DNA from: Luteococcus peritonei
GTDB taxonomy: Bacteria > Actinomycetota > Actinomycetes > Propionibacteriales > Propionibacteriaceae
Direction: 5' to 3'
Length of the DNA: 64,000 bases
Assembly: GCF_039526385.1 (NCBI RefSeq)
Contig: NZ_BAAAIX010000014.1
Coordinates: 8,144-72,143, forward strand
The stretch's first letter is position 1. Every line of letters begins with the position of its first letter. Positions 26,263 to 34,143 of the stretch are shown here, piece after piece. Position numbers and translations under genes: made by a program. The notes under the pieces were generated by a model. It did not search any database, was not told the DNA's origin, and saw only the letters and a list, made by a program, of their open reading frames with translations.

Positions 26263-26976
26263 TCAGGCCTTCCAGCCGCGGTGCAGGGCGACGATGCCGT
26301 GGCTCAGGTTGCGATAGCCGACGGCCTTCCAGCCGGCCTGCTCCATCAGCTCGGCCAGCTCGGCCTGGGAGGGCCAGGCCAGGATCGACTCGAAGAGGTA
26401 CTCGTAGGCGGCGGGGTTGGAGGAGAAGCGGGTCAGCAGCGGAATGGCGCGGGGCAGCCACTGCTCGTAGACCAGGCCGAAGGCCGGGTTGGTGACGCGG
26501 CTGAACTCGCAGATCACCACCTGGCCACCGGGCTTGGTGACGCGGCGCATCTCGGTGAGCGCGCCCAGGGTGTCCTCCACGTTGCGCAGCCCGTAGCTGA
26601 TGGTGACCGTGTCGAAGGTGTCGTCGGCATAGGGCAGCTGCAGGGCATCGCCGGCCACGAACTGCAGGCCGGGCTCGCGCTCCCGGCCCACCCGCAGCAT
26701 GCCCAGGCTCAGGTCGGTGGGGAAGACCTCGGCGCCGCGCGCCGCGAAGGTGGCCGCGGAGGTGCCGGTGCCGCCGGCCAGGTCCAGCACCAGCTGGCCC
26801 GGGCGCGGGTCGACGGCCTCGACGGTGTCGCGTCGCCACTGGCGCTGCAGGCCGAAGGTCATCACGTCGTTCATCAGGTCGTAGCGCTGGGCCACGCCGT
26901 CGAACATCTGGGCGACGTCGGAGCGTCGCTTGGCAAGGGTGGCACGGGTCTCGAACACCCCGTCAGTTTTCCACAT
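26263..26976 (-). CDS. menG: Demethylmenaquinone methyltransferase MenG (UbiE)
   Basis: A SAM-dependent class I methyltransferase performing the last step of menaquinone synthesis. It has 237 residues. FDGVAQRYDLMNDVMTFG is the UbiE/MenG entry signature; VLDLAGGTGTSA is the SAM-binding motif I; ISYGLRNVEDTLGALTEMRRV and NPAAYEYLFESI are further family blocks. ATG 26976 is used, but GTG 26958 (VFETRATLAKR) matches the usual N-terminus as well and has AAAACT 6 bases before it. It is divergent from the ABC transporter and likely co-transcribed with the nuclease downstream. Confidence 0.94.
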   Translation of the reverse strand: MWKTDGVFETRATLAKRRSDVAQMFDGVAQRYDLMNDVMTFGLQRQWRRDTVEAVDPRPGQLVLDLAGGTGTSAATFAARGAEVFPTDLSLGMLRVGREREPGLQFVAGDALQLPYADDTFDTVTISYGLRNVEDTLGALTEMRRVTKPGGQVVICEFSRVTNPAFGLVYEQWLPRAIPLLTRFSSNPAAYEYLFESILAWPSQAELAELMEQAGWKAVGYRNLSHGIVALHRGWKA

Positions 26977-27045
26977 CCGCACACCTGCCGACGCGCGGCC
27001 CGGCGCGCGCCGTCGGTGGTGGCGCGCGTCGCTTCGCCGGTGGGG

Positions 27046-27051
27046 GACAAT
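27046..27051 (+). promoter_or_regulatory. -10-like hexamer GACAAT for the ABC transporter
   Basis: GACAAT is followed by 7 bases (containing GGGG) and the ATG at 27059. It is weaker than the TANNNT elements elsewhere because the first base is G. Confidence 0.3.
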
Positions 27052-27058
27052 GGGGACC

Positions 27059-27706
27059 ATGGCCAAGCGCAAGACCGTCCTGCAGGTGAGCGGACTCACC
27101 AAGTCCTACGGCGAGCACGTCATCGTCGACGACTTCAACCTCACCGTCTCCGAGGGCGAGGCGGTCGCCCTGACGGGACGCAACGGAGCCGGCAAGTCCA
27201 CCGTGCTGCGCTGCGTCATCGGCGCCGACCGCCCCACCGAGGGCACGATCGAGGTCTGCGGCATGCCGATGAACGAGATCAACCCCGAGGTCCGCCGCAA
27301 CGTGGCCACCGTGATCGACGACCTGGACTTCTTCCCCGACCTGTCGGTGGTCGAGCACCTCGACCTGTTGGCCCGGGCCCATGGCCTGGCCGATCCCGAT
27401 GCGCTGGTCGACGAGGTGCTGGACGAGGTGCAGCTGGTGCCGCAGGCCGCCCAGCTGCCCGGCACGCTGAGCTCCGGCCAGCGCCGCCGCCTGGCCCTGG
27501 CCACCGCCTTCGTGCGGCCCCGCAAGCTGCTGGTGCTCGACGAGCCGGAGCAGCGGCTCGACGTGGAGGGCATCGCCTGGCTGGGGCGCCGGCTGCGACG
27601 CGAGATGGACGAGGGCCTGGCCATCGTGATGGCCTCCCACGAGCCCAGCCTGGTGGCGGCGCTCGGAGCCCGTTCCGTCGAGCTGGGAGGCCCGCGCGGT
27701 GAGTGA
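27059..27706 (+). CDS. ABC transporter ATP-binding protein
   Basis: A 215-residue nucleotide-binding domain. Walker A is GRNGAGKST, the Q-loop region VIDDLDFFPDLSVVEHL, the signature LSSGQRRRLALA and Walker B LLVLDEPEQRLD, with the switch His in MASHEP. The Walker B tail EQRLD departs from the usual T-x-x-L-D of exporters only in the T/A position. ATG 27059 is chosen; ATG 27050 (MGT) is an alternative. The permease gene overlaps its 3' end by 8 bases, so the pair forms one transporter of unknown substrate. Confidence 0.9.
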   Translation: MAKRKTVLQVSGLTKSYGEHVIVDDFNLTVSEGEAVALTGRNGAGKSTVLRCVIGADRPTEGTIEVCGMPMNEINPEVRRNVATVIDDLDFFPDLSVVEHLDLLARAHGLADPDALVDEVLDEVQLVPQAAQLPGTLSSGQRRRLALATAFVRPRKLLVLDEPEQRLDVEGIAWLGRRLRREMDEGLAIVMASHEPSLVAALGARSVELGGPRGE

Positions 27707-29447
27707 GCAGGGCACCGTCGTGGAGACCGCCGAACCGCTGGCCAGCGAGTACGCGGCCGACGAGAAGCAGCTGCGGCTGCTGATGAAGGACTGGCGCCAG
27801 GGCCGCGCCACCCGCAACCTGCGCCAGGCGCTCTCCGACGCCTACGTGATGGTCTTCGCCCTCGTGATGGTCGGCGCCATGGTGGCCAATGTGCTCATCC
27901 GGGCGCAGCAGACCGCCGGTGAGTGCGACACCTTGGCCTGCACCTCCGCTCGGGGGCTGCTGCCCTGGGCCGCCCTGTTCGGCGTGCTGGGCGGTGCGCT
28001 GGCCCTGTGCCGGATGTTCGGTCCGGTGCTGGCCTCCGCTGCCGAGGGCTTCTGGCTGATGGACGCCCCGATCGAGCGCGCCCGGCTGCTGCGCGGCCGC
28101 CTCACCCTGGCGCTCGGCCTGGCGCTGGCCGCCGGTGGCGTGCTGGGTGGCCTGGTGGCGGCGCTCACCGGCTCCCCGGGCCTCGACGTGGTCGCCTGGG
28201 TGGTGGCCACCGCCCTGGGCGCCGCCGGCATCGTGGCCTTCGCCGCGGCCGAGCAGGGCGCCGAGCGCACCCTGCCGGTGCGCCTGCTGCAGGGCCTGGC
28301 CTGGCTGGCCGCCATGGCCACCATGCTGGCCGTGGTGGCCACGGCCACCGGACGCCTGCACCTGGACATCTCCGCCAGCCGCACGGCCCAGCTGGCCGGT
28401 CTGGTGGGGGCGCTCGGGACGGTCCTGCTGCTGGCGGGCGGTCTGCTCGCCCGCACCCGGCTCAATGCCATTCGACGGGCCCGGCTGCTCTCCGGCGGCT
28501 CGCTGGCCGCCGGCATGCAGGGCGCCATGTTCGCCCTCGACTTCGGTCTGATGCGCGACATCCTGGTGGAGCGCGAGGCGATGGCGCGCGGCAGCGTGCG
28601 CCCAACCCGTGGCCGGGGTCATGGCACCACGGCGCTGGTCTGGCGCGACCTGCAGCGCCTGGTGCGCTTCCCGCGCCCTCTGCTCCTGCTGCTGGCCAGC
28701 GTGCTGGTGCCCTACTCGGTCCAGGCGCTGGGGCTGGGCACGCTGAACGTCGCCATCTCCGCCCTGGTGCTGCTGGCCGCGCTGATCCCGCTCTTCGGCA
28801 GTCTGCGCGTACTTTCCCGCACCAAGGGCCTGGCCCGTTGCCTGCCGATGAGCACCTCCGAGATCCGCACCGCGGCCACCATCGTGCCGAGCGTCCTGGC
28901 GCTGCTCTGGTGGATCGCCGTCACGCCCGCCTTCATGGGGGTTGGCACCGAGGTGCGCCGCAGCTTCGCGCAGGGTTCCATGGTGGCGCTGGCCTGCACC
29001 GCCGCCGGCCTGGTGGGCGCGGTGCGCTGGGTCAGCGCCAAGCCGGCCGACTACTCCTCGCCCATGGTCTCCACCAGTGCTGGCGCGCTGCCGCCCGGCC
29101 TGGCCATGAACCTGGTGCGCGGCTTCGACATGGTGGCGCTGATCACCCTCCCGGTGGTCTTCGGGCTCAGCCCGTGGTTCTCGCTGGTGATCGCCGCCGT
29201 CGCCTTCTCGATCCTGCGGATGGGGGGCATGGATCCCGAGGCGCTGCAGGCGCAGCGCGAGGAGCAGCAGCGCCTGCTGGAGGAGGCGCGAGGTGGCAAG
29301 AAGCCGGCCGGCGCCCCGCAGAAGCGGCCCGCCCAGCAGGCCGGCGCCAAGCAGTCCCCGGGCGGGCAGGCGAAGGGCAGCCAGCCCCAGGGCAAGAAGG
29401 TGGTGCAGCGCAAGGGAGGCGCCACCCGCGCGCCGCGCAAGAAGTAG
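27699..29447 (+). CDS. ABC transporter permease, DUF6297-like, with a basic C-terminal tail
   Basis: A 582-residue membrane protein with roughly 12 hydrophobic segments between 48 and 495. A conserved-looking cytoplasmic block RPTRGRGHGTTALVWRDLQR lies in the middle. It resembles actinobacterial DUF6297 permeases, which are encoded next to ABC ATPases. The last 75 residues are low complexity and strongly basic (repeats of KK, QQ, G and P, ending RAPRKK) and follow a short coiled-coil-like QREEQQRLLEEAR. GTG 27699 has GGGAGG 9 bases upstream inside the ATPase gene. Substrate unknown. Confidence 0.7.
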   Translation: MSEQGTVVETAEPLASEYAADEKQLRLLMKDWRQGRATRNLRQALSDAYVMVFALVMVGAMVANVLIRAQQTAGECDTLACTSARGLLPWAALFGVLGGALALCRMFGPVLASAAEGFWLMDAPIERARLLRGRLTLALGLALAAGGVLGGLVAALTGSPGLDVVAWVVATALGAAGIVAFAAAEQGAERTLPVRLLQGLAWLAAMATMLAVVATATGRLHLDISASRTAQLAGLVGALGTVLLLAGGLLARTRLNAIRRARLLSGGSLAAGMQGAMFALDFGLMRDILVEREAMARGSVRPTRGRGHGTTALVWRDLQRLVRFPRPLLLLLASVLVPYSVQALGLGTLNVAISALVLLAALIPLFGSLRVLSRTKGLARCLPMSTSEIRTAATIVPSVLALLWWIAVTPAFMGVGTEVRRSFAQGSMVALACTAAGLVGAVRWVSAKPADYSSPMVSTSAGALPPGLAMNLVRGFDMVALITLPVVFGLSPWFSLVIAAVAFSILRMGGMDPEALQAQREEQQRLLEEARGGKKPAGAPQKRPAQQAGAKQSPGGQAKGSQPQGKKVVQRKGGATRAPRKK

Positions 29448-29473
29448 CGAACCCGGGCTGCCCACGGGTCGAG

Positions 29474-29493
29474 GGGCGGTCAGCAGGCCGCCC
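29474..29493. terminator. Weak hairpin between convergent permease and menF
   Basis: GGGCGG (29474-29479) pairs with CCGCCC (29488-29493) around an 8-base loop in the 54-base gap between the two stop codons. Confidence 0.35.
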
Positions 29494-29501
29494 GGCCCGG
29501 C

Positions 29502-30749
29502 TCAGTCGCCCAGCAGTGCCTGGCGCATCGGGGCGAACTTGGCCTCGGTCTCGGTGAGTTCCTCCTCGGGTACCGAGTCGCGCACGATCCCGCACCCGGC
29601 GAAGAGCTGCATCCGGTGCTCGTCGGTGACATCCAGCTGACCACCCCGCAGGGCGATCGCCCACTCGCCGTCACCGGCCGTGTCGATCCAGCCCACCGGG
29701 CCCGCATAGTGGCCGCGGTCCAGATCCTCCAGCTCGGCGATCAGCTCGCGGGCCACGGGGGTGGGGGTGCCGCAGACCGCCGCCGAGGGGTGCAGGGCCG
29801 AGGCCAGGGCCAGGCTCGAGGTGCCGGGGCGCACCACGCCGGTGATGTCGGTGGCCAGGTGCAGCACATTGGGCAGCTCCAGCACGAAGGGGGAGTCCGG
29901 GACGTTCATGCCGGTGCAGAAGGGCTCCAGCGCCTGGGTCACGCTCTCCACGGCGAACTCGTGCTCGCGCATGTCCTTGGCCGAGCCGGTCAGCACGCTG
30001 GCCAGCTCGCTGGCATCGGCGGCCTCCGGACGTCGAACCGTGCCGGCCAGCACCCGGGAGGCAGCCAGGCCGCCCTCGGTGCGCACCAGCATCTCCGGCG
30101 AGGCGCCCACCATCTGGTCCACCAAGTAGGTCCAGCAGTCGCGATAGCGGTTGACCAGCTGCAGCACCAGCCAGCGCGGGTCCAGCGGCAGCTCGGTGCG
30201 GGCCACCAGCTCGCGCGCCAGCACCACCTTGTCCACCTGGCCGGCCCGGATCAGCGCCACCAGCTCGGCGACGGTCTTCTCCCACTGCTCGGCACCCTGG
30301 CTGCCCTCCACCAGCTCCACGCGGCCCGGGGCCTGTGGCTCGCCCTGCAGCTCGGGCATCTGGTCGACCACCTCGCCGGTGCCGATCCGGGTCATCCAGC
30401 ACTGGCCGCGTCGCCGCCCCAGCACCACCTCGGGCACCACCAGGGTGGACAGCTCGCCGGAGTGGTCGGGATCGAAGGTGAACGATCCGAAGGCGATCGG
30501 GCCGGTGCCGGAGACTCCCCACAGCTCGGTCTCGTTCTCGATCGACTGGGAGAACTCGCCCCACCAGACGTCGGCGGCCTGCGGGGTGTCACCGCTGAAG
30601 CGGGCCACCTCGCCCAGCCCGATCACGCCGTCGCCGCGACGCAGGAAGGCCTGCGACTGGCCGGGGACCAGGAAGCGTTCCAGGTTGCCCGGGTCGTCGA
30701 TGGCGACGGTGCGGGCGTGCAGGCGCTCGGAGCCGGGGTTGACGATCAC
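29502..30749 (-). CDS. menF: Isochorismate synthase MenF
   Basis: Converts chorismate to isochorismate, the first committed step of menaquinone synthesis. It has 415 residues. The chorismate-binding fold is recognised from KVVLARELVARTELPLDP, SPEMLVRTEGGLAASRVLAGT, ALHPSAAVCGTPTPVA and ELEDLDRGHYAGPVGW, the last being characteristic of MenF/EntC rather than of anthranilate synthase. No siderophore genes accompany it, and menC, D, E, A and G are all in the window, so the menaquinone role is favoured. GTG 30749 has TAGCAT 6 bases upstream, suggesting a leaderless start. Confidence 0.93.
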   Translation of the reverse strand: MIVNPGSERLHARTVAIDDPGNLERFLVPGQSQAFLRRGDGVIGLGEVARFSGDTPQAADVWWGEFSQSIENETELWGVSGTGPIAFGSFTFDPDHSGELSTLVVPEVVLGRRRGQCWMTRIGTGEVVDQMPELQGEPQAPGRVELVEGSQGAEQWEKTVAELVALIRAGQVDKVVLARELVARTELPLDPRWLVLQLVNRYRDCWTYLVDQMVGASPEMLVRTEGGLAASRVLAGTVRRPEAADASELASVLTGSAKDMREHEFAVESVTQALEPFCTGMNVPDSPFVLELPNVLHLATDITGVVRPGTSSLALASALHPSAAVCGTPTPVARELIAELEDLDRGHYAGPVGWIDTAGDGEWAIALRGGQLDVTDEHRMQLFAGCGIVRDSVPEEELTETEAKFAPMRQALLGD

Positions 30750-30755
30750 CTGCCC

Positions 30756-30761
30756 ATGCTA
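30756..30761 (-). promoter_or_regulatory. -10 hexamer TAGCAT for menF
   Basis: TAGCAT on the minus strand, 6 bases before the GTG at 30749. The only alternative ribosome site is a weak GGGCAGG. Confidence 0.4.
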
Positions 30762-30780
30762 GCCAGCGGCCGACCCAGCG

Positions 30781-30850
30781 TTGAAATGGACCTAATTGGG
30801 AAACTTTTTCCTTGTCTAATTCGAGGTCATTTCTCCTTGTCGTACGGCGA
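30781..30850. promoter_or_regulatory. AT-rich divergent control region between menF and the menJ-nuo unit
   Basis: This 70-base stretch is far more AT-rich than its surroundings. It contains CTAATT twice, inverted arms GACCT (30789-30793) and AGGTC (30834-30838), the small inverted repeat GGAAA-CTT-TTTCC, and TCCTTGTC twice 25 bases apart. It lies between divergent promoters, so it is a good candidate for binding of a shared regulator of quinone synthesis and complex I. No known motif is recognised. Confidence 0.4.
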
Positions 30851-30884
30851 AAAGCGGGCCTGCAGGTCCATGCGGGGCGTCATT

Positions 30885-30914
30885 TGGGTTCCACTGCCGG
30901 AATGGGCCTAGACT
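30885..30914 (+). promoter_or_regulatory. Probable promoter of the menJ-nuo transcription unit
   Basis: TTGGGT (30885-30890), an 18-base spacer and TAGACT (30909-30914). The same layout with TTGGGC and TAGGCT is found before the polyprenyl synthase. Expected transcription start is about 30921, giving a 70-base leader to the menJ-like gene. No separate promoter is visible before nuoA. Confidence 0.45.
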
Positions 30915-30989
30915 CAGCTCCGAAGACCCCCCGCCACCTGTCGCAGTGCGCCAACCGGTCACTGGTCCGGGGGTTCTCATGGATCAGGG

Positions 30990-32354
30990 GTGAGGATGTC
31001 GCAGACTGAGCAGCCCGGCATGGCCACGAGGCCCGGCCGGCCGGTCGACGCCACCCGGTCCGAGGCCGCACCGTCGGCATCCGAGCGCAGCTTCGACGTC
31101 GTCGTCGTGGGCGCCGGCCCCGGCGGCTCGGCCACCGCGGCCCACCTGGCACGCCGTGGCCTGTCCGTCGCCCTGCTGGAGAAGGCCACCTTCCCGCGGG
31201 ACAAGATCTGCGGCGACGGGCTCACCCCGCGCGCGGTGCGCGCCCTGGTCAAGCTGGGCGTGGACATCAGCGAGGCCAACGGCTTCCACCGCAACGAGGG
31301 CCTGCGGATCTACGGCGGCGAGCTGAGTCAAGCCTCCGGCAAGGACCTGTTCATGGCCTGGCCCGAGCTCACCGACTTCCCCAACTTCGGGCTCACCTGC
31401 GCCCGGATGGAGCTGGACGAGAAGCTGGCTCGCCATGCTGCCTCGCTGGGCGTCGAGCTGGTGGAGGGTGCCGCCGTCAACGGTCCGGTGCTCGACGAGC
31501 AGGGCGATCGGATCATCGGGGTCACCACCAAGGACGGCCGTCGGTGGATGGCTCCGGTGGTGGTGGCCGCCGACGGCGTCAGCTCCCGGCTGGGCGTGGC
31601 GATGGGCGTGCAGAAGCTCGACGAGCGCCCGATGGGCGTCGCGGTGCGCGCCTACTACCGCAGCCCGCGCGGCGAGGACGACTTCATGGAGTCCTGGCTG
31701 GAGCTGTGGGACGGCGAGCCCCACTCCTCCGACGTGCTGCCCGGCTACGGCTGGATCTTCCCGATGGGCAACGGCGTGGTCAACGTCGGCCTCGGCATGC
31801 TCAGCACCTCCGACGCTTTCCAGACCACCGACTACAAGGAGCTCATGAAGCGCTGGCTGGACGCCACGCCGACGGAGTGGGGCCTGCGCGAGGGGAACCG
31901 GATCGGTGCGATCCGCGGCGCCGCGCTGCCGATGGGCTTCGACCGCAAGCCCGCCTACGCCCGTGGCCTGCTGCTGGTGGGCGACGCCGGCGGCATGGTG
32001 AACCCGTTCAACGGTGAGGGCATCGACTACGCGCTGGAGGCCGCCGAGCTGGCGGCCGACGCGATCGCCGAGGCCCATGCCCGGGGCATCGGCAGCCCTG
32101 CGGCCGAGCGCGCGCTGGAGGGCTATGCCAGCCACCTCAAGCGCTCCTTCGGGGGCTACTTCCGGCTGGGGCACATCTTTGCCAAGCTGATCGGCAACCC
32201 CCACGTGATGCACGTGTGCATCAGGTACGGGCTGCCCCGCAAGCGGCTGATGAGGTTGGTGCACAAGCTGCTCGCCAACCTCACCGACCAGCGGGGTGGG
32301 GACCTGGACGACCACATCATCAACACGCTGACCAGGGTGGTGCCCAAGGCATGA
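30990..32354 (+). CDS. menJ: Geranylgeranyl reductase family FAD enzyme, probable menaquinone reductase MenJ
   Basis: A flavoprotein of 454 residues. The N-terminal dinucleotide fold shows DVVVVGAGPGGSATA; the conserved block FPRDKICGDGLTPRAVRAL and the second FAD motif GLLLVGDAGGMVNPFNGEGIDYA define the geranylgeranyl reductase family. In Mycobacterium the homologue MenJ saturates one isoprene unit of menaquinone. Its position directly before nuoA and beside menF supports that role. A low-complexity stretch of about 30 residues precedes the fold. The start is GTG 30990 or ATG 30996; AGGGG lies just upstream of both. Confidence 0.85.
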   Translation: MRMSQTEQPGMATRPGRPVDATRSEAAPSASERSFDVVVVGAGPGGSATAAHLARRGLSVALLEKATFPRDKICGDGLTPRAVRALVKLGVDISEANGFHRNEGLRIYGGELSQASGKDLFMAWPELTDFPNFGLTCARMELDEKLARHAASLGVELVEGAAVNGPVLDEQGDRIIGVTTKDGRRWMAPVVVAADGVSSRLGVAMGVQKLDERPMGVAVRAYYRSPRGEDDFMESWLELWDGEPHSSDVLPGYGWIFPMGNGVVNVGLGMLSTSDAFQTTDYKELMKRWLDATPTEWGLREGNRIGAIRGAALPMGFDRKPAYARGLLLVGDAGGMVNPFNGEGIDYALEAAELAADAIAEAHARGIGSPAAERALEGYASHLKRSFGGYFRLGHIFAKLIGNPHVMHVCIRYGLPRKRLMRLVHKLLANLTDQRGGDLDDHIINTLTRVVPKA

Positions 32355-32412
32355 GCGCGCACCGTCTCCTGACAGCTTCGAACCACGCACTCCCGAGGAA
32401 GGGCCAACGGCC

Positions 32413-32772
32413 ATGAATCCCTACATCGCGATCGCCGGCCTGGCAGGTCTGGGCGCCGTCTTCGTCCTGGTGATGGTGGCGCTGAACCTGCTCTTCAGCC
32501 CGACCCGGAAGAACCGTGCCAAGCACGAGACATACGAGTGCGGCATCGACCCCACCCCGCAGGCGCAGGGCGGCGGCCGCTTCCCGGTGAAGTACTACGT
32601 GATCGCGATGCTCTACATCATCTTCGACATCGAGATCGTCTTCCTCTACCCGTGGGCCGTCAGCTTCAACCAGCTGGGCCTGTTCGCGGTGGTGGAGATG
32701 CTGCTGTTCATGCTGACCATCTTCATCGCCTACATCTACGTCTACCGCCGCGGCGGCCTCGACTGGGACTGA
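32413..32772 (+). CDS. nuoA: NADH-quinone oxidoreductase subunit A
   Basis: A small membrane subunit of complex I (119 residues, three transmembrane helices). The conserved loop with Cys is ETYECGIDPTPQAQGGGRFPVKYY, where the Cys lies at the quinone-site loop, and FDIEIVFLYPWAV is the diagnostic second-helix motif. ATG 32413 has GAGGAAGG about 11 bases upstream. It is the first gene of a 14-gene operon, 58 bases after the menJ-like gene. Confidence 0.97.
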   Translation: MNPYIAIAGLAGLGAVFVLVMVALNLLFSPTRKNRAKHETYECGIDPTPQAQGGGRFPVKYYVIAMLYIIFDIEIVFLYPWAVSFNQLGLFAVVEMLLFMLTIFIAYIYVYRRGGLDWD

Positions 32773-32800
32773 GTCCCCAGCAGATCGAAGGGAAATCAAC

Positions 32801-33346
32801 ATGACCAACGAAGACGGCAGCGTCCTGCTCGCCTCCTCCGAGGCCCTGGTGGGCTGGCTGCGCAAGACCTCCTTCTGGCCGCTCACGATGGGTCTGGCCT
32901 GCTGCGCCATCGAGATGATCTCCTACGGCGGCCCGCGCCACGACGCCGCCCGCTGGGGCCATGAGGTCTTCCGCGCCTCGCCGCGTCAAGCGGACCTGAT
33001 GATCGTCTCCGGCCGGCTGAGCCAGAAGATGGCCCCGGTCGTGCGCCAGCTCTACGACCAGATGCCCAACCCCAAGTGGGTCATCTCGATGGGCGCCTGC
33101 GCCTCCTCGGGCGGCATCTTCAACAACTACGCGATCGTGCAGGGCTGCGACCACATCGTGCCGGTCGACTACTACCTGCCCGGCTGCCCGCCCAACCCGG
33201 ACCAGCTGATCGACGCCATCTTCAAGCTGCGCTCCGACATCCAGCACTACCCGCTGCTGGGCGACATGCAGCGCAAGCAGGAGCGCGACGAGGCCGCCGC
33301 CCTGGTGGCCACCCCCACCCATGAGATGAAGGGCCTCATGCGATGA
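32801..33346 (+). CDS. nuoB: NADH-quinone oxidoreductase subunit B
   Basis: The peripheral-arm subunit carrying cluster N2, which hands electrons to quinone. It has 181 residues. The N2 ligands are visible as the tandem Cys in MGLACCAIEMISYGG, the Cys in SMGACASSGG and the Cys in YYLPGCPPNPDQL. Its 3' end overlaps nuoC by ATGA. A second, shorter NuoB-like gene is at 56918. Confidence 0.98.
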   Translation: MTNEDGSVLLASSEALVGWLRKTSFWPLTMGLACCAIEMISYGGPRHDAARWGHEVFRASPRQADLMIVSGRLSQKMAPVVRQLYDQMPNPKWVISMGACASSGGIFNNYAIVQGCDHIVPVDYYLPGCPPNPDQLIDAIFKLRSDIQHYPLLGDMQRKQERDEAAALVATPTHEMKGLMR

Positions 33347-34143
33347 GCGACGAGACCAGGCCCACCCAGGGCAACCTGGACAGCGGCAAGACCATCGACG
33401 AGAAGGTGACCTCCCCGGAGGCCGCCCCCAAGGCCGGCGTGGAGCGCGAGGACGCGCAGCAGTCGGGCGAGATCGGCCTGGACCAGGTCGAGGCGCCCGC
33501 CGTCGAGCCCTATGTCGTCAAGAAGTCCGAGGGCATGTGGGGCAAGACCTCGCCCGACACCTCGGGCTATGCCGGCATGATGCGCACGGTCGAGTTCCCC
33601 GGCATCGCCCAGCGCCCCTACGGCGGCTGGTTCGACCAGGTGGCCGACCGGCTCGAGCAGCTGGTGCCGGGCCACGGCACCGGCCGGGTCCTGGTGGACC
33701 GCGGCGAGCTGACCATCTTCGTGCGTCCCGAGCACATCCAGGCGGTCTGCCGCGCGCTGCGTGACGACCCGGACCTGCGCTTCGAGATCCTCAGCGGCGT
33801 GAGCGGTGTGCACTATCCCGACATGGCGGGGGAGGAGCTGCACGTGGTCTACCACCTGCTCTCGCTGACCCACAACCGCCGGTTCCGCCTCGAGGTGAGC
33901 CTGCCCGACGGCCACCCGCACATCCCCTCGGTGGTGGACACCTACCCGATGGCCAACTACCACGAGCGCGAGACCTGGGACATGTTCGGGATCGTCTTCG
34001 ACGGCCACCCGGCCCTCACCCGCGTCCTGATGCCGGACGACTGGGTGGGTCACCCGCAGCGCAAGGACTACCCCCTGGGCGGCATCCCCGTCGAGTACAA
34101 GGGTGCGACGGTGCCCCCGCCGGACCAGCGCAGGAGCTACTGA
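33343..34143 (+). CDS. nuoC: NADH-quinone oxidoreductase subunit C
   Basis: A peripheral-arm structural subunit of 266 residues that packs with NuoD near the quinone site. The diagnostic block is YHERETWDMFGIVFDGHP, followed by LMPDDWVGHPQRKDYPLGG. The first 65 residues form an acidic, low-complexity extension (TIDEKVTSPEAAPKAGVERE and so on) not found in short NuoC proteins but common in actinobacteria. The start overlaps nuoB by 4 bases and the stop overlaps nuoD by 1 base. Confidence 0.97.
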   Translation: MSDETRPTQGNLDSGKTIDEKVTSPEAAPKAGVEREDAQQSGEIGLDQVEAPAVEPYVVKKSEGMWGKTSPDTSGYAGMMRTVEFPGIAQRPYGGWFDQVADRLEQLVPGHGTGRVLVDRGELTIFVRPEHIQAVCRALRDDPDLRFEILSGVSGVHYPDMAGEELHVVYHLLSLTHNRRFRLEVSLPDGHPHIPSVVDTYPMANYHERETWDMFGIVFDGHPALTRVLMPDDWVGHPQRKDYPLGGIPVEYKGATVPPPDQRRSY

